A stretch of 64,000 bases of DNA from Nocardia flavorosea NBRC 108225. GTDB lineage: Bacteria > Actinomycetota > Actinomycetes > Mycobacteriales > Mycobacteriaceae. The notes beneath the pieces were generated by a model, which did no database searches, was not told the DNA's origin, and saw only the letters and a program-made list of their open reading frames with translations. The DNA lies in the NCBI RefSeq assembly GCF_001613385.1, contig NZ_BDCG01000004.1, positions 248,001 to 312,000 on the forward strand. The letters run 5' to 3'. Below are positions 10,201 to 18,150 of the stretch, piece after piece. Each line of letters starts with the position of its first letter. The stretch's first letter is position 1. Both the position numbers and the translations under genes were made by a program.

Positions 10201-11099
10201 TCTTCGCCTGGTGCGGACGCGGTCTCATCGCCTACGAACAGCTGGATATCGCGGTGGCGCTGAGTGCCTACCGGCAGGCTTACAAAACGGCTCAGATGCG
10301 GGCCGGGCCGCGTTCACACGGGGTCCGGGCCGCCGCCGGACTGCTCGGAGAGCTCGAATACCGGTGCGGTGATCTGGCCGCAGCCGAGGAACTGTTCGAC
10401 GAGTCCTACCAGCTGGTAGCACGAGTCGGGCCGATCGAATCGCTCATCGCCACCATCGTGACCGGCGCGCGGGTGAAGGCACTGCTCGGTGATCTACCGG
10501 CGGCCGCGGTGCGGCTGGCGGAGGGGGCACGGATCGCCGCCGACCACCAACTGACCCGGCTGGCCGCGCAGATCCGGGCCGAGCAGTTCCGGCTGGGCGT
10601 GGTCGCGCCCGATCGCGCCCCGGAAAGTACCGCGGCCGTCGCCGGCGACTTCCTCGAACCCCGCCGCGAGCCCGAGCGTCCCGCGGTGCCGTCGGTGCTG
10701 GATATGGAGGCCGGCGAGATCGCCACCATCCGGGCCCTGCTGGCTGGTGGTACCCGGCAGGAACACGAACGCGCGGCCAGGCATGCGCGGGCACTCCAAA
10801 GCCGCATACGGGAACAGGGGCGGCCCCGCGCCGAGCTGGACCTCTCGCTGCTGCTCGCCGAATCCCTGGCCGCCGCCGGCTGGGTCGGCGAGGCTGCCGC
10901 GCTGCTGGCGCCGGTGGTCGCGACCTGCGCCGAACTCGGCTGGACCAGGCCGCTGCTCGATGCCGGTCCGGCGGTCCTCGAGATCCTGCGGGTCCTGCGC
11001 GACGATCTACCGGTATCCACCCCGGACGGGACGGACACGGTTCGCACGCTGGGTGAGAACCGTGTCCCGATCCGTTTCCTGGACGAGCTGCTGAGTTGA
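7221..11099 (+). CDS. pknK: Serine/threonine protein kinase fused to MalT-like ATPase and TPR-type regulator (PknK type)
   Basis: This 1292-residue cytosolic protein has an N-terminal Pro/Ser/Glu-rich tail of about 100 residues. A complete Hanks-type kinase follows: glycine loop GRGGFGVV near 117, Lys in AVKV near 138, HRDVKPAN near 230, DFG near 250 and APE near 276. A basic, proline-rich linker leads to a STAND/MalT-like NTPase with P-loop APAGFGKS near 500 and VVIIDDWH as Walker B, then helical repeats to the end. No C-terminal LuxR helix-turn-helix is evident. The layout matches mycobacterial PknK (Rv3080c, about 1110 residues), a transcription-linked kinase. The ATG at 7221 is chosen with gaggtgg just upstream; GTG 7206 is an alternative. 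It converges on tmsB with a 1-nt gap. Confidence 0.88.
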   Translation: MIPRTRSGPPGRESEDSYATAAAEPESTGVESGRSGPGASEQAAHPSTEEPPEYGDAAPGSTESGSDDPSGADPDSGGPEPTMAVPGPGPETAGAEPERIVEDLAAMGLTEAQEIGRGGFGVVYRCVQRALDRVVAVKVLSSDLDPESRERFLREEHAMGRLSGHPNIVDILQVDVTASGLPFIVMPFATHGSLERLVHDLGPLSWADTLRAGVKLAGAIESAHRTRILHRDVKPANVLLSSYGEPQLTDFGIARMPGGFRTSDSQITGSPAFTAPEVLKGEEPTVRSDVYGLGATLFALLTGHAAFERQAGERVVAQFLRITTESVPDLRDQDIPADVAAAIEEAMAQDPQDRPVSAYEFGEMLREVQIAHGQVPDDMALLDPEITAVETGPPAHDRQPPAVTARRSWPLLPPTAAGWLSGTGERPRRTTGETGPRGSTSGRRKAVSGAQRRSPATLPPSPATKFRPPTPPREPVRRPRLLDILRTGVERRLTVIHAPAGFGKSVLAAQWRDELEGLGLPVAWIGIDSGDDHEVWFLAHLIEAIHRVRPDIGTGLGQMLEERPADSVTIAVSSLITELHTSGEPVVVIIDDWHRLSDPGAKRVLSSLLDSGCHHLRLVVTSRDPSELPIGRMRMNDELVQVDSAQLRLTRAEVGEILVRRNGFALDDEQLDRLYTATDGWPAAIQLISLALRDDPDPAVLVERLSEGGHGIREYLAENVLDALEPEMLDFLAVIAVAEQANGSLAIALTGNSEAPRLLEQAERRELFVRRADDEPEWFQMQPLFAEYLRARLDRTDPGRVKTLHRRAARWYAEHQLLRRAVDHSLAGTDFKTALDLLENGGMDLVDGSRVATLLGSVSKLPVQQVASRSKLLMAVARANVNLQQSSAARSALSRLSNVLSRSPEGDGEVRKQRCQADVLAAADEISHDRSAGVLEQVAESLRHPSELPAWTVATAANIHAYVRICEFDYRAASEMLEWARPYQERSREPLGEIFAWCGRGLIAYEQLDIAVALSAYRQAYKTAQMRAGPRSHGVRAAAGLLGELEYRCGDLAAAEELFDESYQLVARVGPIESLIATIVTGARVKALLGDLPAAAVRLAEGARIAADHQLTRLAAQIRAEQFRLGVVAPDRAPESTAAVAGDFLEPRREPERPAVPSVLDMEAGEIATIRALLAGGTRQEHERAARHARALQSRIREQGRPRAELDLSLLLAESLAAAGWVGEAAALLAPVVATCAELGWTRPLLDAGPAVLEILRVLRDDLPVSTPDGTDTVRTLGENRVPIRFLDELLS

Positions 11100-11100
11100 T

Positions 11101-12417
11101 CTAGGGCTGCCACCAAGGCCGCAGCGGTACCTCCGGTGTGCCGGAGCTGCCCAGCTTGACGCCGAGTACCTGATGCAACTGCACCACGTTGCGCTCGAAC
11201 CCCAGGCGGCTGCCCGCCATGTACAGCCCCCAGACCTTCGCGGTGCCCTCGCCGGCTTCGGCTACACAGGCGTCCCAGTTGGCCACGAGGTTCTTGCACC
11301 ATTCCGCGAGGGTCAGCGCGTAGTGTTCGCGCAGGTTCTCCTCGTGCAGAACCTCGAGTCCGACATTCTGGATATCGCTGATGATGCGTCCCGAGCCGAT
11401 GAGCTCCCCGTCGGGGAAGACATACCGGTCGATGAAGTCTCCGGCCTTCGTGGTGCGGGTGTTGTCCGGCCGGGTGATGCAATGGTTCAGGAACAAGCCG
11501 CCGTCGCGCAGTTTGCTCTGGATGAACCGGAAATAGGACGGGTAGTTGTGGACGCCGATATGCTCGGTGAGTCCGATCGAGGACAGCGCGTCGAATTGGC
11601 CCTCGGACACATCGCGGTAATCCGAATGCCGCACCTCGGCGAGATCGCTCAGTCCTTCTTCGGCGATCTTCTTCTGCGCCCACGCGGCCTGTTCGGCCGA
11701 GAGGGTTGCCCCGATGACATGGACTCCGCGTTTGGCGGCGTAGCGCACCATGCCACCCCAGCCGCAGCCGATATCGAGCAGCCGGTCACCTTCCTTCAGC
11801 CGGAGCTTCTCGAAAACGAGCCGGTACTTGTTCTCCTGGGCCTGTTCCAGCGTCCAATCCCGTTCGCCGTAACACGCACAGGTGTAGGTCATGGAAGGAC
11901 CCAGCACGTACTCGTAGAAGGTGTTCGAGACGTCGTAGTGATGGTGGATGACCTCGGCATCGCGGGTCTTGGAATGCCGCAGGCCCTCCATCGCGATACG
12001 GCGCCACCGCGGCACCGTTTCCTGCGGCGGCGGCGGTACCGGGCGTAGCCGCTCCCAGCCCAGCGAGCGGGCGATCGCCACCAGCGAAAGCGCCGACGGG
12101 CGTTTGAACTTCAGGTTCGTCATCGCCGCGAGGATCTCGTAGGGATCGCCGGGGTGCACACCCGCGGCGTCCATATCTCCGGCGATGTACGCCCGGGCCA
12201 GGCCGAGATCACCCGGCGCGTTCGCGAGATAGTTGATACCGCGTGGATTGCGGATCTCCAGCGCGAAATCGGATTCCACCGGGCCGGTGGTGCTGCCGTC
12301 ATAGGCGGTCAGCTTGATGGGAACATCGCCGTCGACCAAGGTCTCGACGACTTCGGCGATACTGAGCCGGGTGCCCAGATCCGCGAGAGCATCGGATCTA
12401 TCCTTGAATGTCGTCAT
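11101..12417 (-). CDS. tmsB: SAM-dependent fatty acyl methyltransferase (tuberculostearic acid synthesis)
   Basis: This 438-residue member of the cyclopropane-fatty-acid synthase family carries the SAM motif LLDIGCGWGGM. It also has family segments such as HHHYDVSNTFYEYVLG, MTYTCACYGE and LTEHIGVHNY. In actinobacteria, TmsB methylates oleoyl chains of phospholipids to a 10-methylene product that TmsA reduces to 10-methylstearate. The upstream gene is the matching TmsA and overlaps it by 4 nt, which makes this assignment much safer than a generic CFA synthase call. The M. tuberculosis equivalents are Rv3720 and Rv3719, also beside dnaZX. Confidence 0.88.
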   Translation of the reverse strand: MTTFKDRSDALADLGTRLSIAEVVETLVDGDVPIKLTAYDGSTTGPVESDFALEIRNPRGINYLANAPGDLGLARAYIAGDMDAAGVHPGDPYEILAAMTNLKFKRPSALSLVAIARSLGWERLRPVPPPPQETVPRWRRIAMEGLRHSKTRDAEVIHHHYDVSNTFYEYVLGPSMTYTCACYGERDWTLEQAQENKYRLVFEKLRLKEGDRLLDIGCGWGGMVRYAAKRGVHVIGATLSAEQAAWAQKKIAEEGLSDLAEVRHSDYRDVSEGQFDALSSIGLTEHIGVHNYPSYFRFIQSKLRDGGLFLNHCITRPDNTRTTKAGDFIDRYVFPDGELIGSGRIISDIQNVGLEVLHEENLREHYALTLAEWCKNLVANWDACVAEAGEGTAKVWGLYMAGSRLGFERNVVQLHQVLGVKLGSSGTPEVPLRPWWQP

Positions 12418-13856
12418 CTGCGTTGCACCGCCTTCGAATACAGATCCAGCAGGCGCTGGTCGGGATCGTAGCGTTTCTTCAATTCTTTGTATCTCTCACC
12501 GCCGTACAGGGCGGCAAACTCCTCGGGCTCGTAATATGAATCCGAGTACAGGGATTTGTGTCCGTCGAATTCGGTGACGGTTTTCTCGATGGCGCGATTT
12601 GCCGCACCATCTATCCGGCCGGGCGATTTGGGCACCGCCGACCAGAAGCCTATGTTCACGTACGTCCGGCCGGTTCGTAGCGGATACAGCGGCCAGGGCT
12701 GCGTTCCGGTCGCGGCGCCGGTATCGCGCAGTCGCAGCGGGCACAGCCAGATGGGTTCGATGGGAATTTCGCGCAGGAACCATTCCATGAAATCCGCGGT
12801 ACGTTCCACCGGGACCTCGATATCCTGGACCACACGCTCCTGCGGTGGATTTCCTTTACGCGCCTCGAGTTTGTCGCCGATGTTGTAGCGGTGGTCGAGA
12901 GCGATAAGTTTCCAGTAGAAACTGCTGCGGCGGTAGCGTTTCGGCCAGAAGCGGCGGATGTTCGGGTTCTGCGTACCGAACGCGCGCGAGCACCAGAACC
13001 AGTCGGTATCCCAGCGCCACAGGTAATCGTGGATGGTGAGACGGTCCCGTTTCGGCGCGGGACCGTCGTGCTGGATGGACCGGTAGTAGATATCCATATC
13101 GGTGTAATCGCTGATGGGCCCGGGTTCGTCGGTCTGCCGCCCCAGCGTCAGGTAGCTCTCCCCGGCGCTGAACACCACACCGTCCAGGTAGTCGACGGCT
13201 TCCCCGTCGTGGCTGCGCTCCAGCACGATCCGATCCAGCGTGGCCTCGAGCTCACGCAGGTCATGGAACCGCAGATGCCGCAGGGCCACATAAGGGGGCA
13301 CCGATTCCAGTTCGATCTTCAGGCGGGTCGTGTAACCCAGGGTGCCGTAGGAGTTCGGGAAGCCGCGAAACAAATCGGCATCCGGGCCGTCGGGGGTGAT
13401 GGTGATGATTTCTCCCGCGCCGGTGAGCACCTCCATCTCCAGCACCGATTCGTGCGGCAGGCCGTTACGGAAGGAAGTGGATTCGATCCCGAGCCCCGTG
13501 ACCGCACCGCCCAGGGTGATCGTCTTGAGCTGCGGAACCACCAGCGGGGCCAGCCCGTAGGGCAGGGTGGCGGCCACCAGATCCTCGTAGGTGGTCATTC
13601 CCGCGACCTCGGCGGTTTTCGCCTGCGGGTCCACCTCGATCACCCGGGTCAGGCCCGAGACGTCCAGTCCCGGTGCGCTGTTCTTCGCCCGCGCCCGGAA
13701 CAGATTGGAAGTCTTCTTGGCCAATCGCACATCGGCATCGGCCGGGATCGCATGGTAGCTCGCGAGCAGGCGGTCGACACCTGCCCGATATGCGGAGAAC
13801 CCGGATTCATATGCGGCCGGACCGTGGCCGGCCTTCCCCAACAGACTCATTGCCAC
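12414..13856 (-). CDS. tmsA: FAD-binding oxidoreductase, 10-methylene fatty acid reductase
   Basis: This is a 480-residue flavoprotein of the FAD_binding_4 (PCMH) type. Visible segments are VVPQLKTITLGGAVTGLGIE near the flavin site, NGLPHESVLEMEVLTGAGE, and a long C-terminal half ending in KKRYDPDQRLLDLY. With TmsB it completes synthesis of 10-methyl branched fatty acids, probably using NADPH to reduce the methylene intermediate. Its stop codon overlaps the tmsB start, indicating translational coupling. GTG 13856 (MAMSLL) and ATG 13850 (MSLLGK) are both possible starts and neither has a strong Shine-Dalgarno sequence. Confidence 0.87.
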   Translation of the reverse strand: MAMSLLGKAGHGPAAYESGFSAYRAGVDRLLASYHAIPADADVRLAKKTSNLFRARAKNSAPGLDVSGLTRVIEVDPQAKTAEVAGMTTYEDLVAATLPYGLAPLVVPQLKTITLGGAVTGLGIESTSFRNGLPHESVLEMEVLTGAGEIITITPDGPDADLFRGFPNSYGTLGYTTRLKIELESVPPYVALRHLRFHDLRELEATLDRIVLERSHDGEAVDYLDGVVFSAGESYLTLGRQTDEPGPISDYTDMDIYYRSIQHDGPAPKRDRLTIHDYLWRWDTDWFWCSRAFGTQNPNIRRFWPKRYRRSSFYWKLIALDHRYNIGDKLEARKGNPPQERVVQDIEVPVERTADFMEWFLREIPIEPIWLCPLRLRDTGAATGTQPWPLYPLRTGRTYVNIGFWSAVPKSPGRIDGAANRAIEKTVTEFDGHKSLYSDSYYEPEEFAALYGGERYKELKKRYDPDQRLLDLYSKAVQRR

Positions 13857-14206
13857 GTCTAGACGCTAGTCCTACATGGTCTTGGTCGGCCAGCGCAGGG
13901 GGTTCATCCAGATTGAAATGTCACATATTTGTGTCATTCGCAGGCCTGCGTGCGTGCGAGTCCGGCCGCGTGGACGAACCAAAACCTTCAAGGCGCCGTG
14001 CCGAACACGGCGTCACCGTTCGGTACGTTTGTTTCGAGTGGGCTCCGAACGTCCGCTGTGTTATCCAATGTGTAACCGTTTCGATCGGCTTTGTCGAATG
14101 GTCGGCTTTATGACATTTGTCCGTAATTACCGGGCTGGCGGGGCGTGTTCGGTGGGTACAGGGCAGGATGGTGCTGTCAGAACCCATCCGTCTAAGGAGT
14201 GTTCAA
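13857..14206. promoter_or_regulatory. Divergent promoter region between tmsA and an SRPBCC gene
   Basis: This 350-bp stretch is visibly less GC-rich than its surroundings. It contains a short perfect palindrome CACATATTTGTG (13922-13933) on the tmsA side and a hairpin GCCGTG/CACGGC (13995-14000 with 14006-14011). Transcription must leave in both directions. I cannot name a regulator. Confidence 0.45.
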
Positions 14207-14641
14207 GTGGGACAGGTCAAGGCCGGCAGTTCGATCGAGGTCGGAGCGGATCCGCAGCGCACGCTGGCGGCCATCACCGACTACACGGAAGTGCGGCCGA
14301 AGATTCTCTCCGCGCACTATCGCGACTACAAGGTGGTGGAGGGCGGCCAGGGCGACGGCACCGTGGCCGAGTGGACCCTGCAGGCCACCGAGAAACGAGT
14401 CCGCAATATCCGCGCCCAGGTTTCCGTGGCCGATACCGTGGTCACCGAGAAGGACGCCAACTCGACGCTGGTCAACACCTGGAAGGTCACCCCGTCCGGT
14501 GCCGGTTCGACCGTGACCCTCGAAACCACCTGGCAGGGCGCCGGGGGGATCGCCGGCATCTTCGAGGGTATTTTCGCCCCGCTGGGTCTGCGCAAGATCC
14601 AGGCCGAGGTGCTGGCCAACCTGAAGCGCGAACTCGGCTGA
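14207..14641 (+). CDS. SRPBCC (START-like) family protein, Rv3718c-like
   Basis: This is a 144-residue protein with the ligand-pocket START/Bet v1-like pattern: a beta-strand start (GSSIEVGADPQRTLAAITDY), alternating strands, and a long C-terminal helix (GIFAPLGLRKIQAEVLANL). The family binds hydrophobic ligands; the ligand here is unknown. GTG 14207 is chosen because aaggagt (14194-14200) lies 6 nt upstream. An M. tuberculosis protein of this type (Rv3718c) sits at the same place next to tmsAB, so a role linked to membrane lipid is plausible but unproven. Confidence 0.8.
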   Translation: MGQVKAGSSIEVGADPQRTLAAITDYTEVRPKILSAHYRDYKVVEGGQGDGTVAEWTLQATEKRVRNIRAQVSVADTVVTEKDANSTLVNTWKVTPSGAGSTVTLETTWQGAGGIAGIFEGIFAPLGLRKIQAEVLANLKRELG

Positions 14642-14767
14642 GACCGCCGATCATGCCGCGGGTGACCGGCGCGGGCCAACCGTGACAGTTACCCGCGGCG
14701 AGCCGGACTGCCGGCACCTGCGGAGCGGCTTCGGCCACCGCGGCGGCCGGAGCGAGGAAACCCCGAG

Positions 14768-15121
14768 TCAGGAATGGACGGCGATATCGAAGAGATTGCC
14801 CTCCGGATCGGCCAGCGTGGCCCACTGGAAGCCGTGCTCGTCGAAATCGCCGATATGCTTCGCGCCCAGCGCCACGGCCCGTTCGACCTCGGCAGCCAGA
14901 TCGGGCGCGATCAGATCCAGGTGGACCGAGTTCTTGCCCGGTGTCTTATCCGGTACCTGCAAGAAGAACAGCGGCGGCGTCAGCCCGGATTCGCGTCCGA
15001 CGGTGGCGACGTATTCGCTGGCATCCGGATCGACCGGGTGGTCGAGCAGGCGCGCGTAGAAATCCGCCAGTGCGGCGGCGTCCGCGCAATCGTAAGTGGT
15101 AGCGGCAATGGTCGGGGCCAT
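14768..15121 (-). CDS. VOC-family (glyoxalase/dioxygenase fold) protein
   Basis: This is a 117-residue protein with the paired beta-alpha-beta-beta-beta repeats of the vicinal oxygen chelate fold. Visible elements are [40 protein letters not shown] and the terminal [13 protein letters not shown]. Such proteins may be metal-dependent enzymes or resistance proteins, and the substrate cannot be read from sequence. ATG 15121 is chosen because aggaag lies just upstream; a longer start at 15160 would place the inverted repeat at 15142-15162 inside the gene. Confidence 0.8.
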   Translation of the reverse strand: MAPTIAATTYDCADAAALADFYARLLDHPVDPDASEYVATVGRESGLTPPLFFLQVPDKTPGKNSVHLDLIAPDLAAEVERAVALGAKHIGDFDEHGFQWATLADPEGNLFDIAVHS

Positions 15122-15141
15122 GGTGCTTCCTGTCCTCGAAC

Positions 15142-15162
15142 GAATGATTGCCCGCATCATTC
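15142..15162. promoter_or_regulatory. Inverted repeat upstream of the VOC gene
   Basis: A perfect 7-bp inverted repeat, GAATGAT-N7-ATCATTC, lies 21-41 nt upstream of the VOC-gene ATG. This position and symmetry fit a repressor operator. No regulator gene is adjacent. Confidence 0.35.
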
Positions 15163-15389
15163 ACTGTCGCACCGACAAGAATCGGCCGCTCCGCGGACAC
15201 ACAGTGCCGCGGAGTAGTTACCGGTCGTTTCTTCGCGCCGTTCGTGCGCGGATCGTGCACTGCACCGGCGGCGGAGGCCGGTGCCGAGCGACGTGGTCGT
15301 CGCGAGGGCAAGTTCCTGCGCATGGCCTGAGCGAACGCGGCGGTCCGCCCACTAGGCTGAATCGTGACTCGTCCGTAGAGAGGAATGCC

Positions 15390-15722
15390 GTGCAGCCCGA
15401 TGGTCAGTTCGATATGCAGCAGTTGCTCCAGCAGGCCCAGCAGATGCAGGAACAGATGATGGCGGCGCAGGCCGAGATCGCTGCTGCCGAAGTCGAGGGC
15501 CAGGCGGGAAACGGCCTGGTCAAGGTGACGATCAAAGCGACCGGTGAGGTGGTGTCGCTGAATATCGACCCCAAAGCAGTGGATCCCGAGGATGTGGAGA
15601 CACTGCAGGATCTCGTGATCGGCGCGATCAACCAGGCGATGGCCAACGCCCAGCAGCTGGCGGCCGAGCAGCTGGGTCCGCTCGCCGGCGGCGGTGGCGC
15701 GCCGGGCCTGCCCGGCTTCTGA
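15390..15722 (+). CDS. ybaB: YbaB/EbfC nucleoid-associated protein
   Basis: This is a 110-residue DNA-binding protein of the YbaB/EbfC family, which forms tweezer-like dimers and is commonly paired with recR. The N-terminal helix is strongly Gln-rich ([16 protein letters not shown]). The core [20 protein letters not shown] and the [11 protein letters not shown] segment are typical, and the tail is Gly/Pro-rich. GTG 15390 is chosen with the purine stretch agagagga upstream. The recR start follows after 19 nt, so the two form an operon as in M. tuberculosis (Rv3716c-Rv3715c). Confidence 0.92.
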   Translation: MQPDGQFDMQQLLQQAQQMQEQMMAAQAEIAAAEVEGQAGNGLVKVTIKATGEVVSLNIDPKAVDPEDVETLQDLVIGAINQAMANAQQLAAEQLGPLAGGGGAPGLPGF

Positions 15723-15741
15723 GCCGTTCCGGAGTATCGCG

Positions 15742-16350
15742 GTGTACGAGGGTCCGGTTCAGGATCTCATCGACGAACTGGGCAAACTACCGGGCGTCGG
15801 CCCCAAGAGTGCCCAGCGGATCGCCTTCCACCTGCTGCAAGTGGAACCGCCGGAGATCGACCGGCTACAAGCGGTTCTGCAGAAGATCCGCGACGGTGTC
15901 CGGTTCTGCGTGCAGTGCGGCACCGTCGCCGACGGCGAACTGTGCCGGATCTGTGCAGACCCCCGCCGGGATCGCAGCATGATCTGCGTCGTCGAGGAGC
16001 CCAAGGACGTTCCGGCCATCGAGCGCACCCGCGAATTCCGCGGCCGCTATCACGTGCTGGGCGGCGCATTGGATCCCTTGAGTGGTGTGGGGCCCGAACA
16101 GCTGCGGATCCGGGAACTGCTCACCCGGATCGGTAATCAGGACGACGGTGTGGACGTCACCGAGGTCATCATCGCCACCGACCCGAATACCGAAGGCGAG
16201 GCCACCGCGACCTACCTGGTGCGAATGCTGCGCGATTTCCCGGGACTCACCGTCACGCGCCTGGCCTCCGGCCTCCCCATGGGCGGCGATCTGGAATTCG
16301 CCGACGAACTGACTCTGGGCCGAGCTTTCTCCGGCCGCCGCGCGCTGTAA
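15742..16350 (+). CDS. recR: Recombination mediator RecR
   Basis: This 202-residue protein has the standard RecR order: a helix-hairpin-helix region ([21 protein letters not shown]), a C4 zinc finger ([18 protein letters not shown]) and a Toprim domain ([16 protein letters not shown], then [17 protein letters not shown]). With RecO it loads RecA on SSB-coated DNA during gap repair. GTG 15742 has GGAG (15731-15734) 7 nt upstream. Confidence 0.96.
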   Translation: MYEGPVQDLIDELGKLPGVGPKSAQRIAFHLLQVEPPEIDRLQAVLQKIRDGVRFCVQCGTVADGELCRICADPRRDRSMICVVEEPKDVPAIERTREFRGRYHVLGGALDPLSGVGPEQLRIRELLTRIGNQDDGVDVTEVIIATDPNTEGEATATYLVRMLRDFPGLTVTRLASGLPMGGDLEFADELTLGRAFSGRRAL

Positions 16351-16409
16351 TTCGGCGCCGCTGTAATTTTGGCGCCGACTCCGCCGGCGCGGGGTTTCGG
16401 CCGCCCTTG

Positions 16410-16475
16410 GTCCCTGCTTTCCGCACTCGACACTCGCGGCTTCGCCGCATCGCATCGAGCGCGGAAAGCAGGGAC
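16410..16475. terminator. Large hairpin between convergent genes
   Basis: A perfect 15-bp inverted repeat (16410-16424 with 16461-16475) encloses a second arm CTCGA/TCGAG and an inner hairpin GCGGC-TTC-GCCGC (16436-16448). It lies between recR and the converging gene at 16720. There is no U-tract, so it fits a bidirectional U-less actinobacterial terminator. The rest of the 369-bp gap (16351-16719) shows no gene. Confidence 0.6.
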
Positions 16476-16719
16476 GGGCCAAAACCTCACAGGGCCTCGT
16501 AGGACTCGGCTGCGCCGCTGGTTACGTCGGGATCGGTGGCGGTCCGTTCGACATCGGTGAACGTGCCGGGGACGTCACCACAACGCCGCGTAGGCGTTAC
16601 CAGGCGCCCTCGGGTTACGCCAGGAATTTCTCGCCGGTCTCGCAGTATCGAGGGCTGGGGTTGGTTGTTGTTTCGGTGTCATGGCTGTTGGCATACCCGT
16701 TGCGGCCAGTAGCCGGCGT

Positions 16720-17361
16720 TTACAGTTCCAGTCGTTCCCAGGACAGCTGGTCGAGCCGCTCGTGGTTGCGGCGGGTCCAGGCCCAGATCAGTTCGGCCAC
16801 GGTATCCGCCCCTGCGACCTGTGTGGTGAAATGCCGGCCGGGGGCGCCGTCGCGGTATTCGAGGGTGAAATCCTGCGCCGAATTCCGGTAGGTCTGGATA
16901 TAGACCTGCGGCTCCCGTTCCACGATCAGATACGGATTCGGATCGGCCAGTTCGCGAACCCAGAAATGGGCGAGGGTTTCGGTCAGGTACGGGAATTCTC
17001 CTGCGCCGCCGTGCGTGACGGTGACGGGGATATGCCCGGCCGGGTCGATCAGCCAGGTCAGCTGCGGGTCGTAGACCGCGTAGTCGCGTGGTGTCGCCAG
17101 TTCGAACACCAGACTCCGGACGAAACCGATCGCATCGTAAGGACTGGCTATATGCAGCGCCGCCCCGTACGGCACCCCGCCGACGGACGTGCTCAGAAAG
17201 CTGTCCGCCTCAGGAAGTTCGGCGTTGCGGTCGTTCAACTCGGCCGCCAGGGCCGCCACGGCGGGCGTTTCCGCGCGCCCCTCCTGCGTAACGAAATACG
17301 CATCGACCTCGGCCGGTGTAGCGGCGACACCGGATGGCAGCAGCATATGGTCGTAGCTCAC
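16720..17361 (-). CDS. Conserved hypothetical protein, no recognised domain
   Basis: This 213-residue soluble protein begins MSYDHMLLPSGVAATP and ends in a Trp-rich segment (AELIWAWTRRNHERLDQLSW). It has no signal peptide and no membrane span. The opening resembles a loose group of actinobacterial hypothetical proteins beginning MSYDL, but I cannot name a family. Coding character is good and the gene is flanked by the recR terminator and gatD. Function unknown. Confidence 0.7.
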   Translation of the reverse strand: MSYDHMLLPSGVAATPAEVDAYFVTQEGRAETPAVAALAAELNDRNAELPEADSFLSTSVGGVPYGAALHIASPYDAIGFVRSLVFELATPRDYAVYDPQLTWLIDPAGHIPVTVTHGGAGEFPYLTETLAHFWVRELADPNPYLIVEREPQVYIQTYRNSAQDFTLEYRDGAPGRHFTTQVAGADTVAELIWAWTRRNHERLDQLSWERLEL

Positions 17362-17436
17362 CCACCCAGTGTCTACGGCACGAACCTACGCGCGCGGCCC
17401 GGCCCCCTTGCCGGTAGTGTCGCCGCAGTCCTGCGA

Positions 17437-18150
17437 TCAGGCAGCGCGGAGGCGTTCGCGACGGAGCAGGTCTACTTCGGGGAGGTCCAGCGGAGGTAAC
17501 GACTCCACGCCGAGGGCTCGGCAGAGCAGGTGGTCGGCGAGTTCGGGGTTGCGGGCGAGCGCGGGGCCGTGCATGTAGGTGCCGAGAACCGAACCCTGCA
17601 CCACACCTTCCAGGCCATCACCCACACCGTTGCCGACGCCGCGGGTCACCCGCGCGAGACCGGTGGCATCGTGGCCGAGGATGGTACCGCCGCGGTGATT
17701 CTCGAAACCGGTGAGCGGGGCGGACAGGCCGGGCAGCAGTGGCGTGGTGGTCACCTCGCCGATCGCGCGGGTGGGTTGCGGGGTGGTGGTGGCGTCCAGC
17801 AGACCGACTCCCTCTACGCGTTCACCGCTGGAGGTTTCGTACCACTGGCCGAGTACCTGGATCGCCGCGCAGATCGCCAGTACCGGAGCACCGCGACCGG
17901 CTGCGGTCTGCAGGCCCGGATAGCGCAGCAGGTGGCGGGTCGCCAGGCGCTGGGCGGAATCCTCGGCGCCGCCGAGGGCGTAGATGTCCAGCGAGTCCGG
18001 GACCGGGTCGGGCAGGGTGATCTCCACGATTTCGGCGTCGATATCGCGCCACCGCAGTCGTTGCCGCAGGACCACGGCGTTGCCGCCGTCGCCGTAGGTG
18101 CCCATCACATCGGGCAGTACCAGCCCGATCCGGACGGTCGATTCGCTCAT
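17437..18150 (-). CDS. gatD: Lipid II isoglutaminyl synthase, glutamine amidotransferase subunit
   Basis: GatD releases ammonia from glutamine for MurT, which amidates the alpha-carboxyl of D-glutamate in lipid II to D-isoglutamine. This 237-residue protein has the triad-type amidotransferase fold with nucleophile Cys94 (LAICAAIQVLG) and His194 (GTYMHGPALARNP). Cys94 matches the numbering of the characterised Staphylococcus aureus enzyme. It overlaps the upstream murT by 4 nt, the usual murT-gatD arrangement (Rv3712-Rv3713). Confidence 0.93.
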   Translation of the reverse strand: MSESTVRIGLVLPDVMGTYGDGGNAVVLRQRLRWRDIDAEIVEITLPDPVPDSLDIYALGGAEDSAQRLATRHLLRYPGLQTAAGRGAPVLAICAAIQVLGQWYETSSGERVEGVGLLDATTTPQPTRAIGEVTTTPLLPGLSAPLTGFENHRGGTILGHDATGLARVTRGVGNGVGDGLEGVVQGSVLGTYMHGPALARNPELADHLLCRALGVESLPPLDLPEVDLLRRERLRAA

